Part shown: positions 31,874-41,300 of the stretch, piece by piece
How positions within the stretch are numbered: position 1 is the first letter of the stretch
Layout of the letters: each line of letters starts with the position of its first letter
Translations under genes and position numbers: made by a program
DNA from: Pseudorhodoferax sp. Leaf274
GTDB lineage: Bacteria; Pseudomonadota; Gammaproteobacteria; Burkholderiales; Burkholderiaceae_C
Direction of reading: 5' to 3'
DNA: 64,000 nt
Assembly (NCBI RefSeq): GCF_001422445.1
Contig: NZ_LMNA01000001.1
Location: 1,100,735 to 1,164,734, forward strand
The notes under the pieces: generated by a model
Told to the model about the DNA's origin: nothing
The model's input: the letters and a program-made list of their open reading frames with translations, nothing else
The model's database searches: none

Positions 31874-32671
31874 ATGACAACACCCACAAGCATGCAACGC
31901 TGGCGCCTGACCCCGGACGACCTGCCGCTCGCCCCCCGCGTGGTGGCCGGCGTGCTGGCCGGCGTGGGCACGCCGCGGCTGGCCGCGCACTACCTGGCCG
32001 CGGTGCAGGGGCTGTTGCCCGTGACCTTCTGCACCGTGTTCGCCGTGGGTGCGAGCGGCCGCATCGAGACGGTCTCGGCCGCCAGCAGCTACGGCGATAC
32101 CGCCGAGCGCACCGCCGGGCGCTACGTGGCGCAGCGCTATGACCGCGTCGACCCGATGATGGTCTGGCTGGCGGCGCGCAAGCGGCCGGCGCGCGCCCAA
32201 CTGTGGCTGGGCCACCACCGCGGCGAGGAATTGGCCGATGCCGGCTACCGCGCGGCCTGCTACACCGACGTCGGCATCCGCGAACGGGCCTCGGTGCTGG
32301 TGCTGTCGCCGGGCGGGCAGCGCGCTGCGATCAGCTTCTACCGCAGCCTGGCGCAGCCGGAATTCGCGGCGGCCGACTTCGCGTTGCTGCAGGCGCACGC
32401 TTGCCTGCTGGCCGATGCCACGGCGGCGCATGGCCGTGTGGCGGCGCCCGGTGCATCCGGAGCGGCCGTGGTGGCGGGCGAGCTGCTGCGCCTGAGCCCG
32501 CGCGAACGCGAGGTGCTGGACCGGCTCGCGGCCGGCCGCACGGCCAGCCAAGCCGCGCAAGACCTGGGTGTGGCGCTCAGCACCGTGCGCACGCTGCAGT
32601 ACCGCGCGTTCCGGCGGCTGGGGCTGCGTTCGGTCAAGGACCTGCTGTGCGGCGCTGGGCACGCGGGGTAG
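31874..32671 (+). CDS. orphan LuxR-family regulator
   Basis: 265 residues. The N-terminal 185 residues form a sensor-like domain (LLPVTFCTVFAVGASGRIETVSAASSYGD, YDRVDPMMVWLAARK, CYTDVGIRERASVLVLSPGGQRAAISFYRS). The C-terminal HTH is LSPREREVLDRLAAGRTASQAAQDLGVALSTVRTLQYRAFRRLGLRSVKDL. It has no receiver domain and no luxI neighbour. It is divergent from the monooxygenase/aldolase operon across 69 bp, which suggests local control of that pathway by a catabolic intermediate. Confidence 0.83.
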   Translation: MTTPTSMQRWRLTPDDLPLAPRVVAGVLAGVGTPRLAAHYLAAVQGLLPVTFCTVFAVGASGRIETVSAASSYGDTAERTAGRYVAQRYDRVDPMMVWLAARKRPARAQLWLGHHRGEELADAGYRAACYTDVGIRERASVLVLSPGGQRAAISFYRSLAQPEFAAADFALLQAHACLLADATAAHGRVAAPGASGAAVVAGELLRLSPREREVLDRLAAGRTASQAAQDLGVALSTVRTLQYRAFRRLGLRSVKDLLCGAGHAG

Positions 32672-32714
32672 CGGTCAGGTCGGCAGCGAATCGGAGGTCC
32701 TGCGGCGAACGGCC

Positions 32715-32763
32715 GCGTGCCGCCGCGCTGGCGCGCATGCGTGCGTTGCTGGGGCTGGCCTGA
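32715..32763 (+). pseudogene. remnant of a YcaQ-type gene 3' end
   Basis: The sequence reads ...AAALARMRALLGLA followed by TGA. It nearly repeats the last codons of the YcaQ-type gene (LARMRAFLGLA, 28867-28905), with about two mismatches over the final 38 bases. Nothing upstream in the same frame continues the homology as far as I can see, so it looks like the tail of a lost paralogue or a short duplicated segment. Confidence 0.5.
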
Positions 32764-32795
32764 GGGCGCCCCACCCGGCACGGCCGGGCGACCGG

Positions 32796-33020
32796 TTACG
32801 CGTCGACTTCGATGGTCGTGGTCAGCACGGTCAGCGTACCGACCGCGGCGAACAGCAGCATGCCGGGCCCGGACCACCGCAGCGCCGCGCACAGCAGGGC
32901 CGCACTCCAGAGGACGAACAGGCATCCCGCCAGGACCCAGCGGCGTTGGTAGACGGCCACGGACCAGGGCAGGAAGAACACCACCCACGGTGCGATCAGT
33001 TGGATGAGCCAGGCCTTCAT
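32796..33020 (-). CDS. small membrane protein of the GMC-dehydrogenase operon
   Basis: 74 residues with three hydrophobic segments (LIQLIAPWVVFFLPWSVAVY, WVLAGCLFVLWSAALLCAAL, MLLFAAVGTLTVLTTTI). No family is recognised. Its ATG overlaps the GMC oxidoreductase stop (ATGA, 33017-33020), so it belongs to the cytochrome/GMC operon and may help anchor the dehydrogenase or contact the quinone pool. That role is inference from position. Confidence 0.6.
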   Translation of the reverse strand: MKAWLIQLIAPWVVFFLPWSVAVYQRRWVLAGCLFVLWSAALLCAALRWSGPGMLLFAAVGTLTVLTTTIEVDA

Positions 33021-34588
33021 GCGCGCTTCCAGGTGGTCTGCAGATGCTCGGCCAGCCGCAGGGCGAAGGCCACGATCATCATGGTCGGGCCCGAATAGCC
33101 AGCCGTCGTGAAGATGCTGCTGCCGCCCACGTACAGGTTGCCGACGCCATGCACGCGGCAGTCGCGGTCCACCACGCCATCCTCGGGGCGCGCGCTCATG
33201 CGTGTCGTGCCGATGTGGTGGAAGTGACCCTTGACCGATTCGCGGATCCGCTCAGGCGTCAGCGGTGGCGCTTCGACCCGGCCCAGCCCCAGGCGTTCGA
33301 CCGATTCCCGCATCAACTCCTGGCCACGCGAGAAGGTGTGGTAGTCCAGGTCGTTCAGCGCCCAATGCAGCACGACCTCGGGGACGCCCAAGGCATCGCG
33401 GGCAGGACCGAGCGTGACGCGCGAATCGGGGTTGGGCGCCTGCTCGATGCGGTGGTCCAGTTCATAGGCCGCGACCGGCGGCACGCCATCGCGCAGGCGC
33501 GAGGTGATGAACCGTGCAGCGCCTGGCATGTCGCCTGCCACCGTCTTCAGCGCCTCGATCGTGGCCAGGCTGCCGCGCGACCAGAAGTCGCCGATCAGGT
33601 GGCCATAGGCCCCCTCCATCGTCTGGTCCAATGGAATCGGCACGAAGCGGCAGTAGTACTGCAGCAGCTTCTCGCGCCGCATGGCTTTTGCGGAGAAGCC
33701 CAGGTTGGCGTTGGTGTCGTACCGGGTTGCCCAACGGTAGTTGTACAGGACGGGAAACTTGGCGCTCGGGAACAACAGGCCGGACTGCACGTTGGCGTGC
33801 TCCATGAAGTAGCGTCCCACATGGTCCGAGCGGTTGCCGATGCCCATCGGCATCACATCGTTGGACGCCAGCAGCAGCCGCGCGTTCTCCACGGCGTGCG
33901 CGCACAGCACGAAGGCCTTGGCCTTGACCACGGATGCCGTGCCGCCCAGGGTCTTGACCGTGGCGCTGACGACGCGGTTCGCCTGCGGGTTCAGCTGCAG
34001 GTGGGTGACGTTGGCGTGTAGGTAGATGTCCAGGGCGCCCTGCGCCGCCAGCGCCTCGCCGTGCAGGTCGTGGATGCGGCGCTTCGGGACGATCTGGAAC
34101 ACCTTGGTCTCGAAGTCATCGGACATGCTGTCGATGAGCCGTTCGCGCGGCACCCCATGCCGCGCCGCCTTGACGAACGGATCGAACTCCGCCGCCGGAA
34201 GACGCATCACGCTGATCGCCTTCTTCACATACGGCGAGATCTCGTCGTAGGTGATCGGCCAGGCCGGCACCCCCATGTCGGGTCGTCCCTCGTAGTCGAT
34301 CGGGTCGTTCTCGCGGCAATAGCCGCTCCAATGGTTGGTCGTGCCACCGAAGTAGCGCAGGCGGCATGCCGCCATGTTGTAGTAGCGCAGGCCGGTCTGG
34401 CGCGCGTTGTACAGCTGCTGCGTTTCGCCTTCGAGCTGCAGCGATCCGGATTCGATCAACACCACTTTCAGGTCTGGCCGTGCGAGTGTCACGGCCAGCG
34501 TCACGCCTGCGGCACCGCCGCCGACGATGCAGACATCCGCCTGGATCTCGGCGGGCAGCGTGGTTCGCGCGTCGATGTAGTTCGCCAT
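33017..34588 (-). CDS. GMC-family FAD dehydrogenase
   Basis: 523 residues from ATG at 34588. FAD-binding DVCIVGGGAAGVTLAVTLARPDLKVVLIESG is near the N-terminus; CRLRYFGGTTNHWSGYCRENDPIDY, FVLCAHAVENARLLLAS and the C-terminal HIGTTRMSARPEDGVVDRDCRVHGVGNLYVGGSSIFTTAGYSGPTMMIVAFALRLAEHL are GMC hallmarks, including the His region. There is no signal peptide. With a Tat-signal small subunit and a cytochrome c in the same operon it resembles three-part periplasmic sugar or alcohol dehydrogenases. Substrate unknown. Codon use looks less GC-extreme than that of neighbours. Confidence 0.85.
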   Translation of the reverse strand: MANYIDARTTLPAEIQADVCIVGGGAAGVTLAVTLARPDLKVVLIESGSLQLEGETQQLYNARQTGLRYYNMAACRLRYFGGTTNHWSGYCRENDPIDYEGRPDMGVPAWPITYDEISPYVKKAISVMRLPAAEFDPFVKAARHGVPRERLIDSMSDDFETKVFQIVPKRRIHDLHGEALAAQGALDIYLHANVTHLQLNPQANRVVSATVKTLGGTASVVKAKAFVLCAHAVENARLLLASNDVMPMGIGNRSDHVGRYFMEHANVQSGLLFPSAKFPVLYNYRWATRYDTNANLGFSAKAMRREKLLQYYCRFVPIPLDQTMEGAYGHLIGDFWSRGSLATIEALKTVAGDMPGAARFITSRLRDGVPPVAAYELDHRIEQAPNPDSRVTLGPARDALGVPEVVLHWALNDLDYHTFSRGQELMRESVERLGLGRVEAPPLTPERIRESVKGHFHHIGTTRMSARPEDGVVDRDCRVHGVGNLYVGGSSIFTTAGYSGPTMMIVAFALRLAEHLQTTWKRA

Positions 34589-34598
34589 GCCGATCCGC

Positions 34599-35003
34599 CT
34601 AGCCGTTGCCGACCAGTGCGAACACCGCGATCTCGGTGTCCGCAAAGCGCAGGCCTCCCACGGTCGTCGTGCGGTCCTGCGAGAAGTCGTCACGCGCCCA
34701 CATGCGAACCAGGTCGGCCATCTCGTCCATCGCGCAGCCACAGGCGTCCATGCGCTGCATGAGGGCCAGCCGCTGGCGCTCCATCTGCTGCGGTCCCAGC
34801 GCGTCGCCGACCCGGCGGATCAGGCCGCGCGCGCCCATGCCGGTCAGGCCGAGTTCATGCGCCAGCGCCAGCAGGCCCGAACCGCCCGAGGCATTGCCCG
34901 TCGCGGCCAGGCAGGGCGCCACGGCGGCGCTGCCCGCGAGCACCAGCATGCTCCTGCGGCGCCAGGCGGCGAGGGCATCGTCCTGCACACATCTCGCGGT
35001 CAC
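34599..35003 (-). CDS. probable Tat-exported small subunit of GMC dehydrogenase
   Basis: 134 residues from a GTG at 35003 that overlaps the cytochrome stop (GTGA). AWRRRSMLVLAGSAAVAPCLA looks like a Tat signal. The mature part (LLALAHELGLTGMGARGLIRRVGDALGPQQMERQRLALMQRMDACGCAMDEMADLVRMWARDDF) is helical. In fructose and gluconate dehydrogenases a small Tat-signal subunit carries the signal-less flavoprotein across the membrane; gene order and size fit this, but I do not recognise the family by sequence. Confidence 0.6.
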   Translation of the reverse strand: MTARCVQDDALAAWRRRSMLVLAGSAAVAPCLAATGNASGGSGLLALAHELGLTGMGARGLIRRVGDALGPQQMERQRLALMQRMDACGCAMDEMADLVRMWARDDFSQDRTTTVGGLRFADTEIAVFALVGNG

Positions 35004-35446
35004 TTGTTGTCCTCCAGAAAGTCGATGATGGCCTGTGCATCGTCGGGCGATACCCCGCCGATGGCCATGGCCGTGCCGGGCACGGTGCCGGCCGGATCCA
35101 GCAGGAACTTGCGCAAGGTGTCCTGGTTCCAGACGATGTTGCTGTCGCGCATGGCCTGCGAATAGGCGAAGCCCGCGGCGGTGCCGGCGCGCCTGCCGAA
35201 CAGATCCTGCAAGGGCGGGCCGATGCGGTTCTCGCCGCCCGAGAAGGCATGGCAGGCCGCGCAGGTGGCCACCACCTCGCTCCCGCGCAACTGGCGGCCG
35301 GCCGAATGCTCCTGGACCGCCATCTGCGGCTGCCGCGGGTTGCTGAAATACTGGAAGGTCTGCCACGCCAGGATGGCGATGAACCAGGCCAATGCGCCGC
35401 GCCACAGGCGCACCGTCTTCTTGTTTCTTGGGGGGGATGCTTGCAT
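35000..35446 (-). CDS. membrane-anchored c-type cytochrome
   Basis: 148 residues from ATG at 35446: a positively charged start, one uncleaved membrane helix (LWRGALAWFIAILAWQTFQYF), then a class I cytochrome c domain with haem-binding CAACH (Cys 62 to His 66), RIGPPLQDLFGRRAG and a probable Met ligand in VPGTAMAIGGVSPDDAQAIIDFL. It faces the periplasm and would accept electrons from the GMC dehydrogenase encoded two genes on. First gene of the operon, 23 bp from the end of glnE. Confidence 0.88.
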   Translation of the reverse strand: MQASPPRNKKTVRLWRGALAWFIAILAWQTFQYFSNPRQPQMAVQEHSAGRQLRGSEVVATCAACHAFSGGENRIGPPLQDLFGRRAGTAAGFAYSQAMRDSNIVWNQDTLRKFLLDPAGTVPGTAMAIGGVSPDDAQAIIDFLEDNK

Positions 35447-35469
35447 GCAGGAACTTGGATGAACTCGGC

Positions 35470-38286
35470 TCAGGCGTCGTGGCCGAACACGGCGTGCCAC
35501 AGCGCCAGCACCGCATCGCGCTCGCCGGCCACGTCCTGTGCGTCGACCTGGGTGGGTGCTTCGTCCAGCCGCGCACGGTGCTGCAGGTGGCGCAGTTCGC
35601 GGTAGGCGTCGGCGGCGGCGTGGCCCACGCCCGTGGGCAGAAGGCCGCAGGCTTCGGCGCGGTGCAGCAGCGCGATGTTGCCCACGTTGTCGATCAGCCC
35701 GGCATGCCGGGCCGAATGCGCCAGCACCAGGTACTGCACGGCGAACTCGGCATCGACCATGCCGCCAGGGCTGTGCTTGAGGTCGAACTTCTCGCCGCGC
35801 ACGGGGTGCGCCGTGCGCACCTTCTCGCGCATGGCCACGATCTCGCTGCGCAGCGACTGCGGGTCGCGCGCCGCCGTGACCACGGCACTGCGCACGGCAT
35901 CGAAGCGCGGGCGCAGCGCCTCGACGCCGACGACGAAGCGCGCGCGCGTCATGGCCTGGTGTTCCCAGGTCCAGGCGGTGTTGCTGCCGCGGCCCTTCTG
36001 GTAGTTGGCGTAGCCGTCGAAGCTGGTGATCAACAGGCCCGAGCTGCCGTTGGGCCGCAGTGCGGTGTCGATCTCGAACAGGTCGCCCTCTCGCGTCTTG
36101 ACGGTCAGCCAGTTGATCATCTTGCGCACGAAGGCGGCGTAGGCCTCGGGCGCGCGCTCGTCCTCGTCCTCGTAGACGAACACGATGTCCAGGTCGCTGC
36201 CGTAGCCGAGCTCCTTTCCGCCCAGCTTGCCGTAGCCGATGATGGCGTACTGGGGTTCCTCGCGGTGCGCGTTCTTCAGGCGCTGCCAGGCCCAGCGCGC
36301 GGTCACGCGCAGCATGGTGTCGGCCAGCGCCGAGAGGTCGTCGGCCACCTGCTCCACGGTCAGCCGGTGCTCGACGTCGCGCGCCAGCGTGCGGAAGGCC
36401 TCGGCGTGGTGGGCGCGGCGCAGCAGGTTCAGCAGCTCTTCCTCGTCGTCCTCGCCGGTGCGTGCCAGCGATGCGCGGCGCTCTTCGAGTTCGCGCTCGA
36501 AGGCCTCGGGCACGAAGCGTTCGGACAGCATCGTGGCCGAGGCCAGCTCGTCGATCACGCCTGGGTGCTGGATCAGGTAGCGCGCCGGCCAGCGCGCCGC
36601 GCCCAGCAGGCGCAGCAGGCGTTCGTGCGTGGCCGGGCGTTCCAGCAGCAGCGCGAGGTAGCTCTCGCGGCGCACCAGCGTCTCGACCCAGTCGGTCCAG
36701 CGCAGCACGCCCTGCAGCCGGTGCGCGGCATCGATGCCCTCGTCGGCGCCTTCGTCGCGCAGCCAGTCGGCCGTGCGTTGCACCAGGCGCAGCAGCCGGC
36801 CGCGGCTCTCGTCGCGCAGCGCCAGCAGGCGCGGGTGGTCACGCCAGGCCTCGATGCGCTGGCGGAAGTCGGCGGGCAGGCGCTCGAGCACGGCGTCGAA
36901 ATCGGGCGCGCTGCTGCCCGGCGTGGCCGCGCTGCCTTTCTTGCAATTGCCGGTGCAGGGCTTGGCGTCGCCGCCCAGCAGGATGTCGAACTCCTGCGCC
37001 ACGAACTCGCGGTGCTGGTCCAGCTCGGACAGGAAGGGGCAGCACGAGGCATAGCCCAGCGTGCCGGCGATCCAGGCGAGGTCGTCGTCGCCCGAGGGCA
37101 GCACGTGGGTCTGCTGGTCGTCCAGGTACTGGATGCGGTGCTCCACGCGGCGCAGGAACACGTAGGCCTGGGCCAGGGCCTCGGCGGTGGCCTGCGGCAT
37201 CAGGCCGGCGCGGGCCAGGCGCGGCAGTGCGTCCAGCGTGGAGCGCGTGCGCAGCTCGGGGAATTGGCCACCGCGCACCACCTGCAGCAGCTGCACGATG
37301 AATTCGATCTCGCGGATGCCGCCGCGCGAGAGCTTGACGTCGTTGGCGCGCTCGGGGTGGCCGGCGGCGCGGCGCGCGGCGTTCTCGCGGATCTGCCGGT
37401 GCAGCGTGCGCAGCGCCTCGAACACGCTGTAGTCCAGGTAGCGGCGGAACACGAAGGGCAGCACCACGCTGCGCAGCTCGCTGGCCGAGCCGTCCTCGAC
37501 GCAGCGGCGCGGGGCCACCACGCGGCTCTTGAGCCAGGCGAAGCGCTCCCACTCGCGGCCCTGCACCTGCAGGTAGTCTTCCAGCGCACCCAGCGAGACC
37601 GCCGGCGGGCCGGAGTTGCCGTGCGGGCGCAGTGCCAGGTCGACGCGGAACACGAAGCCGTGCTCGGTGGTGTCGCCGACCAGCGCGTAGATGGTCTTGA
37701 TGGCGCGCGCGAAGTACTCGTGGTTGCTGATGCGCCCGCGCCCATCGGCCGCGCCGGCGGTCTCGCCGTCCTGGTCGTAGATGTAGATGAGGTCGATGTC
37801 GCTGGAGACGTTGAGCTCGCGTGCGCCCAGCTTGCCCATGCCGATGACCCACAGCTGGGCGCGCCGTCCATCGGCCGTGCGCGGCATGCCGTGGCGCTCG
37901 TCGAGTTCGCGTTCGGCGTGCAGGAGGGCCTGGTCCAGCGCCAGTTCGGCCAGCTCGGTCACGGCGAGGGTCACCACCGCCAGTTCGGACTGTTGCTCGC
38001 AGTCGAGCACCACCAGGCGCTCCATCACCATCTGGCGCAGCATGCGCAGCGCTGCGCCGAGGCCATGGCCCTGGGCCATCAGCTGCGCCAGCACGGCCTG
38101 CATGGCGGCCTTGCGCGGGGCGCCCGGTGGCAGCAACGCCAGCTCGGCGGCGTAGCGGCGGCGCAGCCGCTGGACGAAGCGCGAGTGCAAAGCCAAGACC
38201 GGTGCGTCGGCAGGGGAATCGGAAGAGGGTTGCGTTAACAAAGGGTCACGGGGGATGACGGAACCGGTGCCGGGGTCGCGGGTCAT
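35470..38286 (-). CDS. glnE: bifunctional glutamine synthetase adenylyltransferase/deadenylylase
   Basis: 938 residues. Two nucleotidyltransferase domains are visible, each with its acidic active site: SSDIDLIYIYDQDGE in the N-terminal (deadenylylating) half and GYGSDLDIVFVYEDEDE in the C-terminal (adenylylating) half, linked by the GlnD-like helical region. SRGGIREIEFIVQLLQVVRGG and HSPGGMVDAEFAVQYLVLAHS are the repeated family motif. It adjusts glutamine synthetase to nitrogen status via PII. It is divergent from yhdP with only 27 bp between the starts. Confidence 0.95.
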   Translation of the reverse strand: MTRDPGTGSVIPRDPLLTQPSSDSPADAPVLALHSRFVQRLRRRYAAELALLPPGAPRKAAMQAVLAQLMAQGHGLGAALRMLRQMVMERLVVLDCEQQSELAVVTLAVTELAELALDQALLHAERELDERHGMPRTADGRRAQLWVIGMGKLGARELNVSSDIDLIYIYDQDGETAGAADGRGRISNHEYFARAIKTIYALVGDTTEHGFVFRVDLALRPHGNSGPPAVSLGALEDYLQVQGREWERFAWLKSRVVAPRRCVEDGSASELRSVVLPFVFRRYLDYSVFEALRTLHRQIRENAARRAAGHPERANDVKLSRGGIREIEFIVQLLQVVRGGQFPELRTRSTLDALPRLARAGLMPQATAEALAQAYVFLRRVEHRIQYLDDQQTHVLPSGDDDLAWIAGTLGYASCCPFLSELDQHREFVAQEFDILLGGDAKPCTGNCKKGSAATPGSSAPDFDAVLERLPADFRQRIEAWRDHPRLLALRDESRGRLLRLVQRTADWLRDEGADEGIDAAHRLQGVLRWTDWVETLVRRESYLALLLERPATHERLLRLLGAARWPARYLIQHPGVIDELASATMLSERFVPEAFERELEERRASLARTGEDDEEELLNLLRRAHHAEAFRTLARDVEHRLTVEQVADDLSALADTMLRVTARWAWQRLKNAHREEPQYAIIGYGKLGGKELGYGSDLDIVFVYEDEDERAPEAYAAFVRKMINWLTVKTREGDLFEIDTALRPNGSSGLLITSFDGYANYQKGRGSNTAWTWEHQAMTRARFVVGVEALRPRFDAVRSAVVTAARDPQSLRSEIVAMREKVRTAHPVRGEKFDLKHSPGGMVDAEFAVQYLVLAHSARHAGLIDNVGNIALLHRAEACGLLPTGVGHAAADAYRELRHLQHRARLDEAPTQVDAQDVAGERDAVLALWHAVFGHDA

Positions 38287-38313
38287 AATTCCTGGCCGAT
38301 CTAGCTACTCAAA

Positions 38314-41300
38314 GTGACAGTTCCGACGCCACGTCCTTCTCGCCTGCTCAAGCTGGCGGCCGTCCTGGCGCCCTGGGTGCTCGGGCTGGTGCTGGGAGCC
38401 TGGTTGGTCGTTGGCATCGCATGGGCGGCGTTGCACGGCTGGATTGTGCCGCGTATCGGCGAATTCCGTCCGCAGCTGGAGGCCGCCGCGAGCCGGGCGC
38501 TCGGGGCCGAGGTGCGGATCGGCGCGATCACCGCCAGTTCGGCCCGCATCCTGCCCAGCTTCGAGCTGACCGACGTCGTGCTGCGCGACGCCCAGGGCCG
38601 TGAAGGCCTGCGCCTGGCAAGGGTTTCGGCGCTGCTGTCGCCGCGTTCGCTGGTGCGGCTGGGTTTCGAGCAGGTCGTCGTCGATGGCCCGGTGCTGGAC
38701 CTGCGCCGCAGCGCCGACGGGCGCCTGCTGGTGGCCGGCATCGCGATGTCCGAAGGCGCGGGCGGCAGCAGCCCCGCCGCCGACTGGGTCTTTTCGCAGC
38801 GCGAGCTGGCCGTGCGCCAGGCCACCGTGCGCTGGACCGACGAACGCGCCGGCCTGCCCACGGCGGAACTGACGAACGCCGACCTGGTCATCCGCAACGG
38901 CGCGCGGCGCCACCAGATCCGCTTCGATGCCACGCCGCCGCCGGATTGGGGCCAGCGCTTCAGCCTGCGCGCGGCCATGCGCCAGTCGCTGCTGAACCCG
39001 CGCCGCGGCAACTGGCGCGAATGGGACGGCCCCGTCTACGCCGAGTTCGCGCAACTCGACCTGGCGCAGCTGCGCGCCCACCTGCCGCCCGGCGTGGTGC
39101 GCGATGTGGAGCTGCTGGCCGGCCGCGGCAGCCTCAGGGCATGGCTCGACGTGGTGCACGGCGAGCCGATGGGCGGCCAGCTCGACCTGGCCCTGGCCGA
39201 CGCGAGCGCCCGCCTGGGGCCGGGCCTGGAGCCGCTCGCGCTGGCACAGCTGCAGGGGCGCATCCGCGGCCGCCTGCTGGCCAGTGGCATGGAGCTGGAG
39301 ACCCGGGCGCTGCGCTTTGCCACGGCCGAGGGCGCGCAATGGCCGCAGGGCGATGTGTTCCTGAGCTACATGCGCGGCGAAAGCCGCGTGCCCGGTCAGG
39401 GCGAGCTGCGCGTGGACCACATCGACCTGGCCGCGCTGGCCGAGATCGCGGGCCGCCTGCCGCTGGCATCCAACATGGACACCGGTTGGCAGGCCGCACT
39501 GCAGGCGCTGGCGCCGCGCGGCCGTGTCGAGCAGCTGCAGGCGCACTGGACAGGCCGCATCGAGGCGCCGGCCAGCTACCGCGTGCAGGGCCACGTGCAA
39601 GACCTCGCGCTGGCCGCCGGCCCGCTTGCGGCGCGCCGCCCCGACCTGCACTACCCCATGGGTCGCCCGGGCGTCGAAGGCCTGTCGGCCGGTTTCACGC
39701 TGACCGAAGGCGGCGGCGAGGCGCGCCTCGCACTGGCCGACGGCGCGTTGGAGTTCCCCGGCGTGTTCGAGCAGGCGCGCGTGCCCATCGCGCAGCTCGA
39801 CGGCCTGGTGCGCTGGCAGCACGAGGGTGCGCGGCTGGCCGTGCAGGTGCCCGAGCTGCGCTTTGCCAATGCCGATGCCGCCGGCCAGCTGCAGGCGCGC
39901 TGGGACAGCCGCGCCGAAGCCGCGGGCGATGGCGCGCCGCACGGTCCCGGCACGCTGGAGCTCGAAGGCCGGCTCACGCGCGCCGATGGCACGCGCGTGC
40001 ACCGCTACCTGCCGCTGGCCGTGGGCGACGAGGCCCGCCACTACGTGCGCGACGCCGTGCAGCGCGGGCGCGCCAGCAGCGTGCAGTTCAAGGTGCGCGG
40101 CGACCTCGACCACTTCCCCTACCAGGACCCCAAGCTCGGCGAGTTCCACATCGCTGCCGAGGTCGAGGACGTGCAGTACGCCTACGTGCCGACCAGCCTG
40201 CAGGACGCCGGCGAACGCCCCTGGCCGGCGCTGACCGGCCTGGCCGGGCGGCTGGTGTTCGACCGCAACGGCATGCAGGTGCGCAACGCGCGCGGCCAGC
40301 TGGCAGAGGCCGGTGGCTTCACCGTGGCCAAGGCCGAGGCGGACATCGCCGACTTCAACCACCCCGAGGTGGCCGTGCGCGCCGAGGGCCGGGGTCCGCT
40401 CACCGGCATGCTGGCCGCTGTCGCCGCGTCGCCGCTGGCGCAGATGACCGAGGGCGCGCTGGCCGAGGCCCAGGGCAGCGGCGCCGCCGACCTCAAGCTG
40501 CAGCTGGCCCTGCCGCTGGGCCGGCTGGACAACAGCCGCGTGCAGGGCAGCGTGCTGCTGGCCGGCAACGACATCGTGCTGCGGCCCGGCACGCCGCAGC
40601 TGGCGCGCACGCGCGGAACGGTGGCCTTCAGCGACACCGGTTTCACGCTGGCCGGCGTGCAGACCGCCGTGCTGGGCGGCGAGATGCGGCTGGACGGCGG
40701 GTTGCAGGCCGGCGCGCTGGCCGTGCGCGCGCAGGGCACGGCCACGGCCGAGGGGCTGCGCCAGGCCGGCGAACTGGGCGCGCTCGCGCGGCTGGCCGCG
40801 CGCACCAGCGGCAGCGCGGCCTACACGGCGGCCCTCACGCGCGGTGCCGATGGCGCGCTGGCCTTCACGCTCGACAGCCCGCTGCAGGGCCTGGCCCTGG
40901 ACCTGCCGGCGCCGCTGGCCAAGCCGGCCGACACCGCCATGCCGCTGCGGGTGGCGCTGGCGCAGCAGGCCAACCAGCAGGATGTCCTTGCGCTGGGCCT
41001 GGGCACGGTGCTGCAGGCGCGCTTCGAGCGCGACACCGCGGGCGCCAGCCCGCGTGTGCTGCGCGGCGGCATCGGCGTGGGCCTGCCGGCCGGCGAGGCC
41101 GCCACGCTGCCGGCCCAGGGCGTGGCCATCGACCTGCGGCTCGACGCCGTCGCGCTCGACGCCTGGCTGGCGCTGGCGGGCGGGCTGGGCGACGACCCGG
41201 TGGCCGCTGGGGCGGGCGCAGGCATCGATGCCGGCTACCTGCCCGACCGCTTCGCGCTGCGCGCAGGCGAATTGCGCTGGGGCAGCCGCCGCCTGCACCA

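Noticed and set aside
38287-38313. Promoter pair in the glnE-yhdP gap
   Set aside because: Only 27 bp separate the starts. CATAAT and TTGAGT hexamers can be picked out but are not correctly spaced for both directions.
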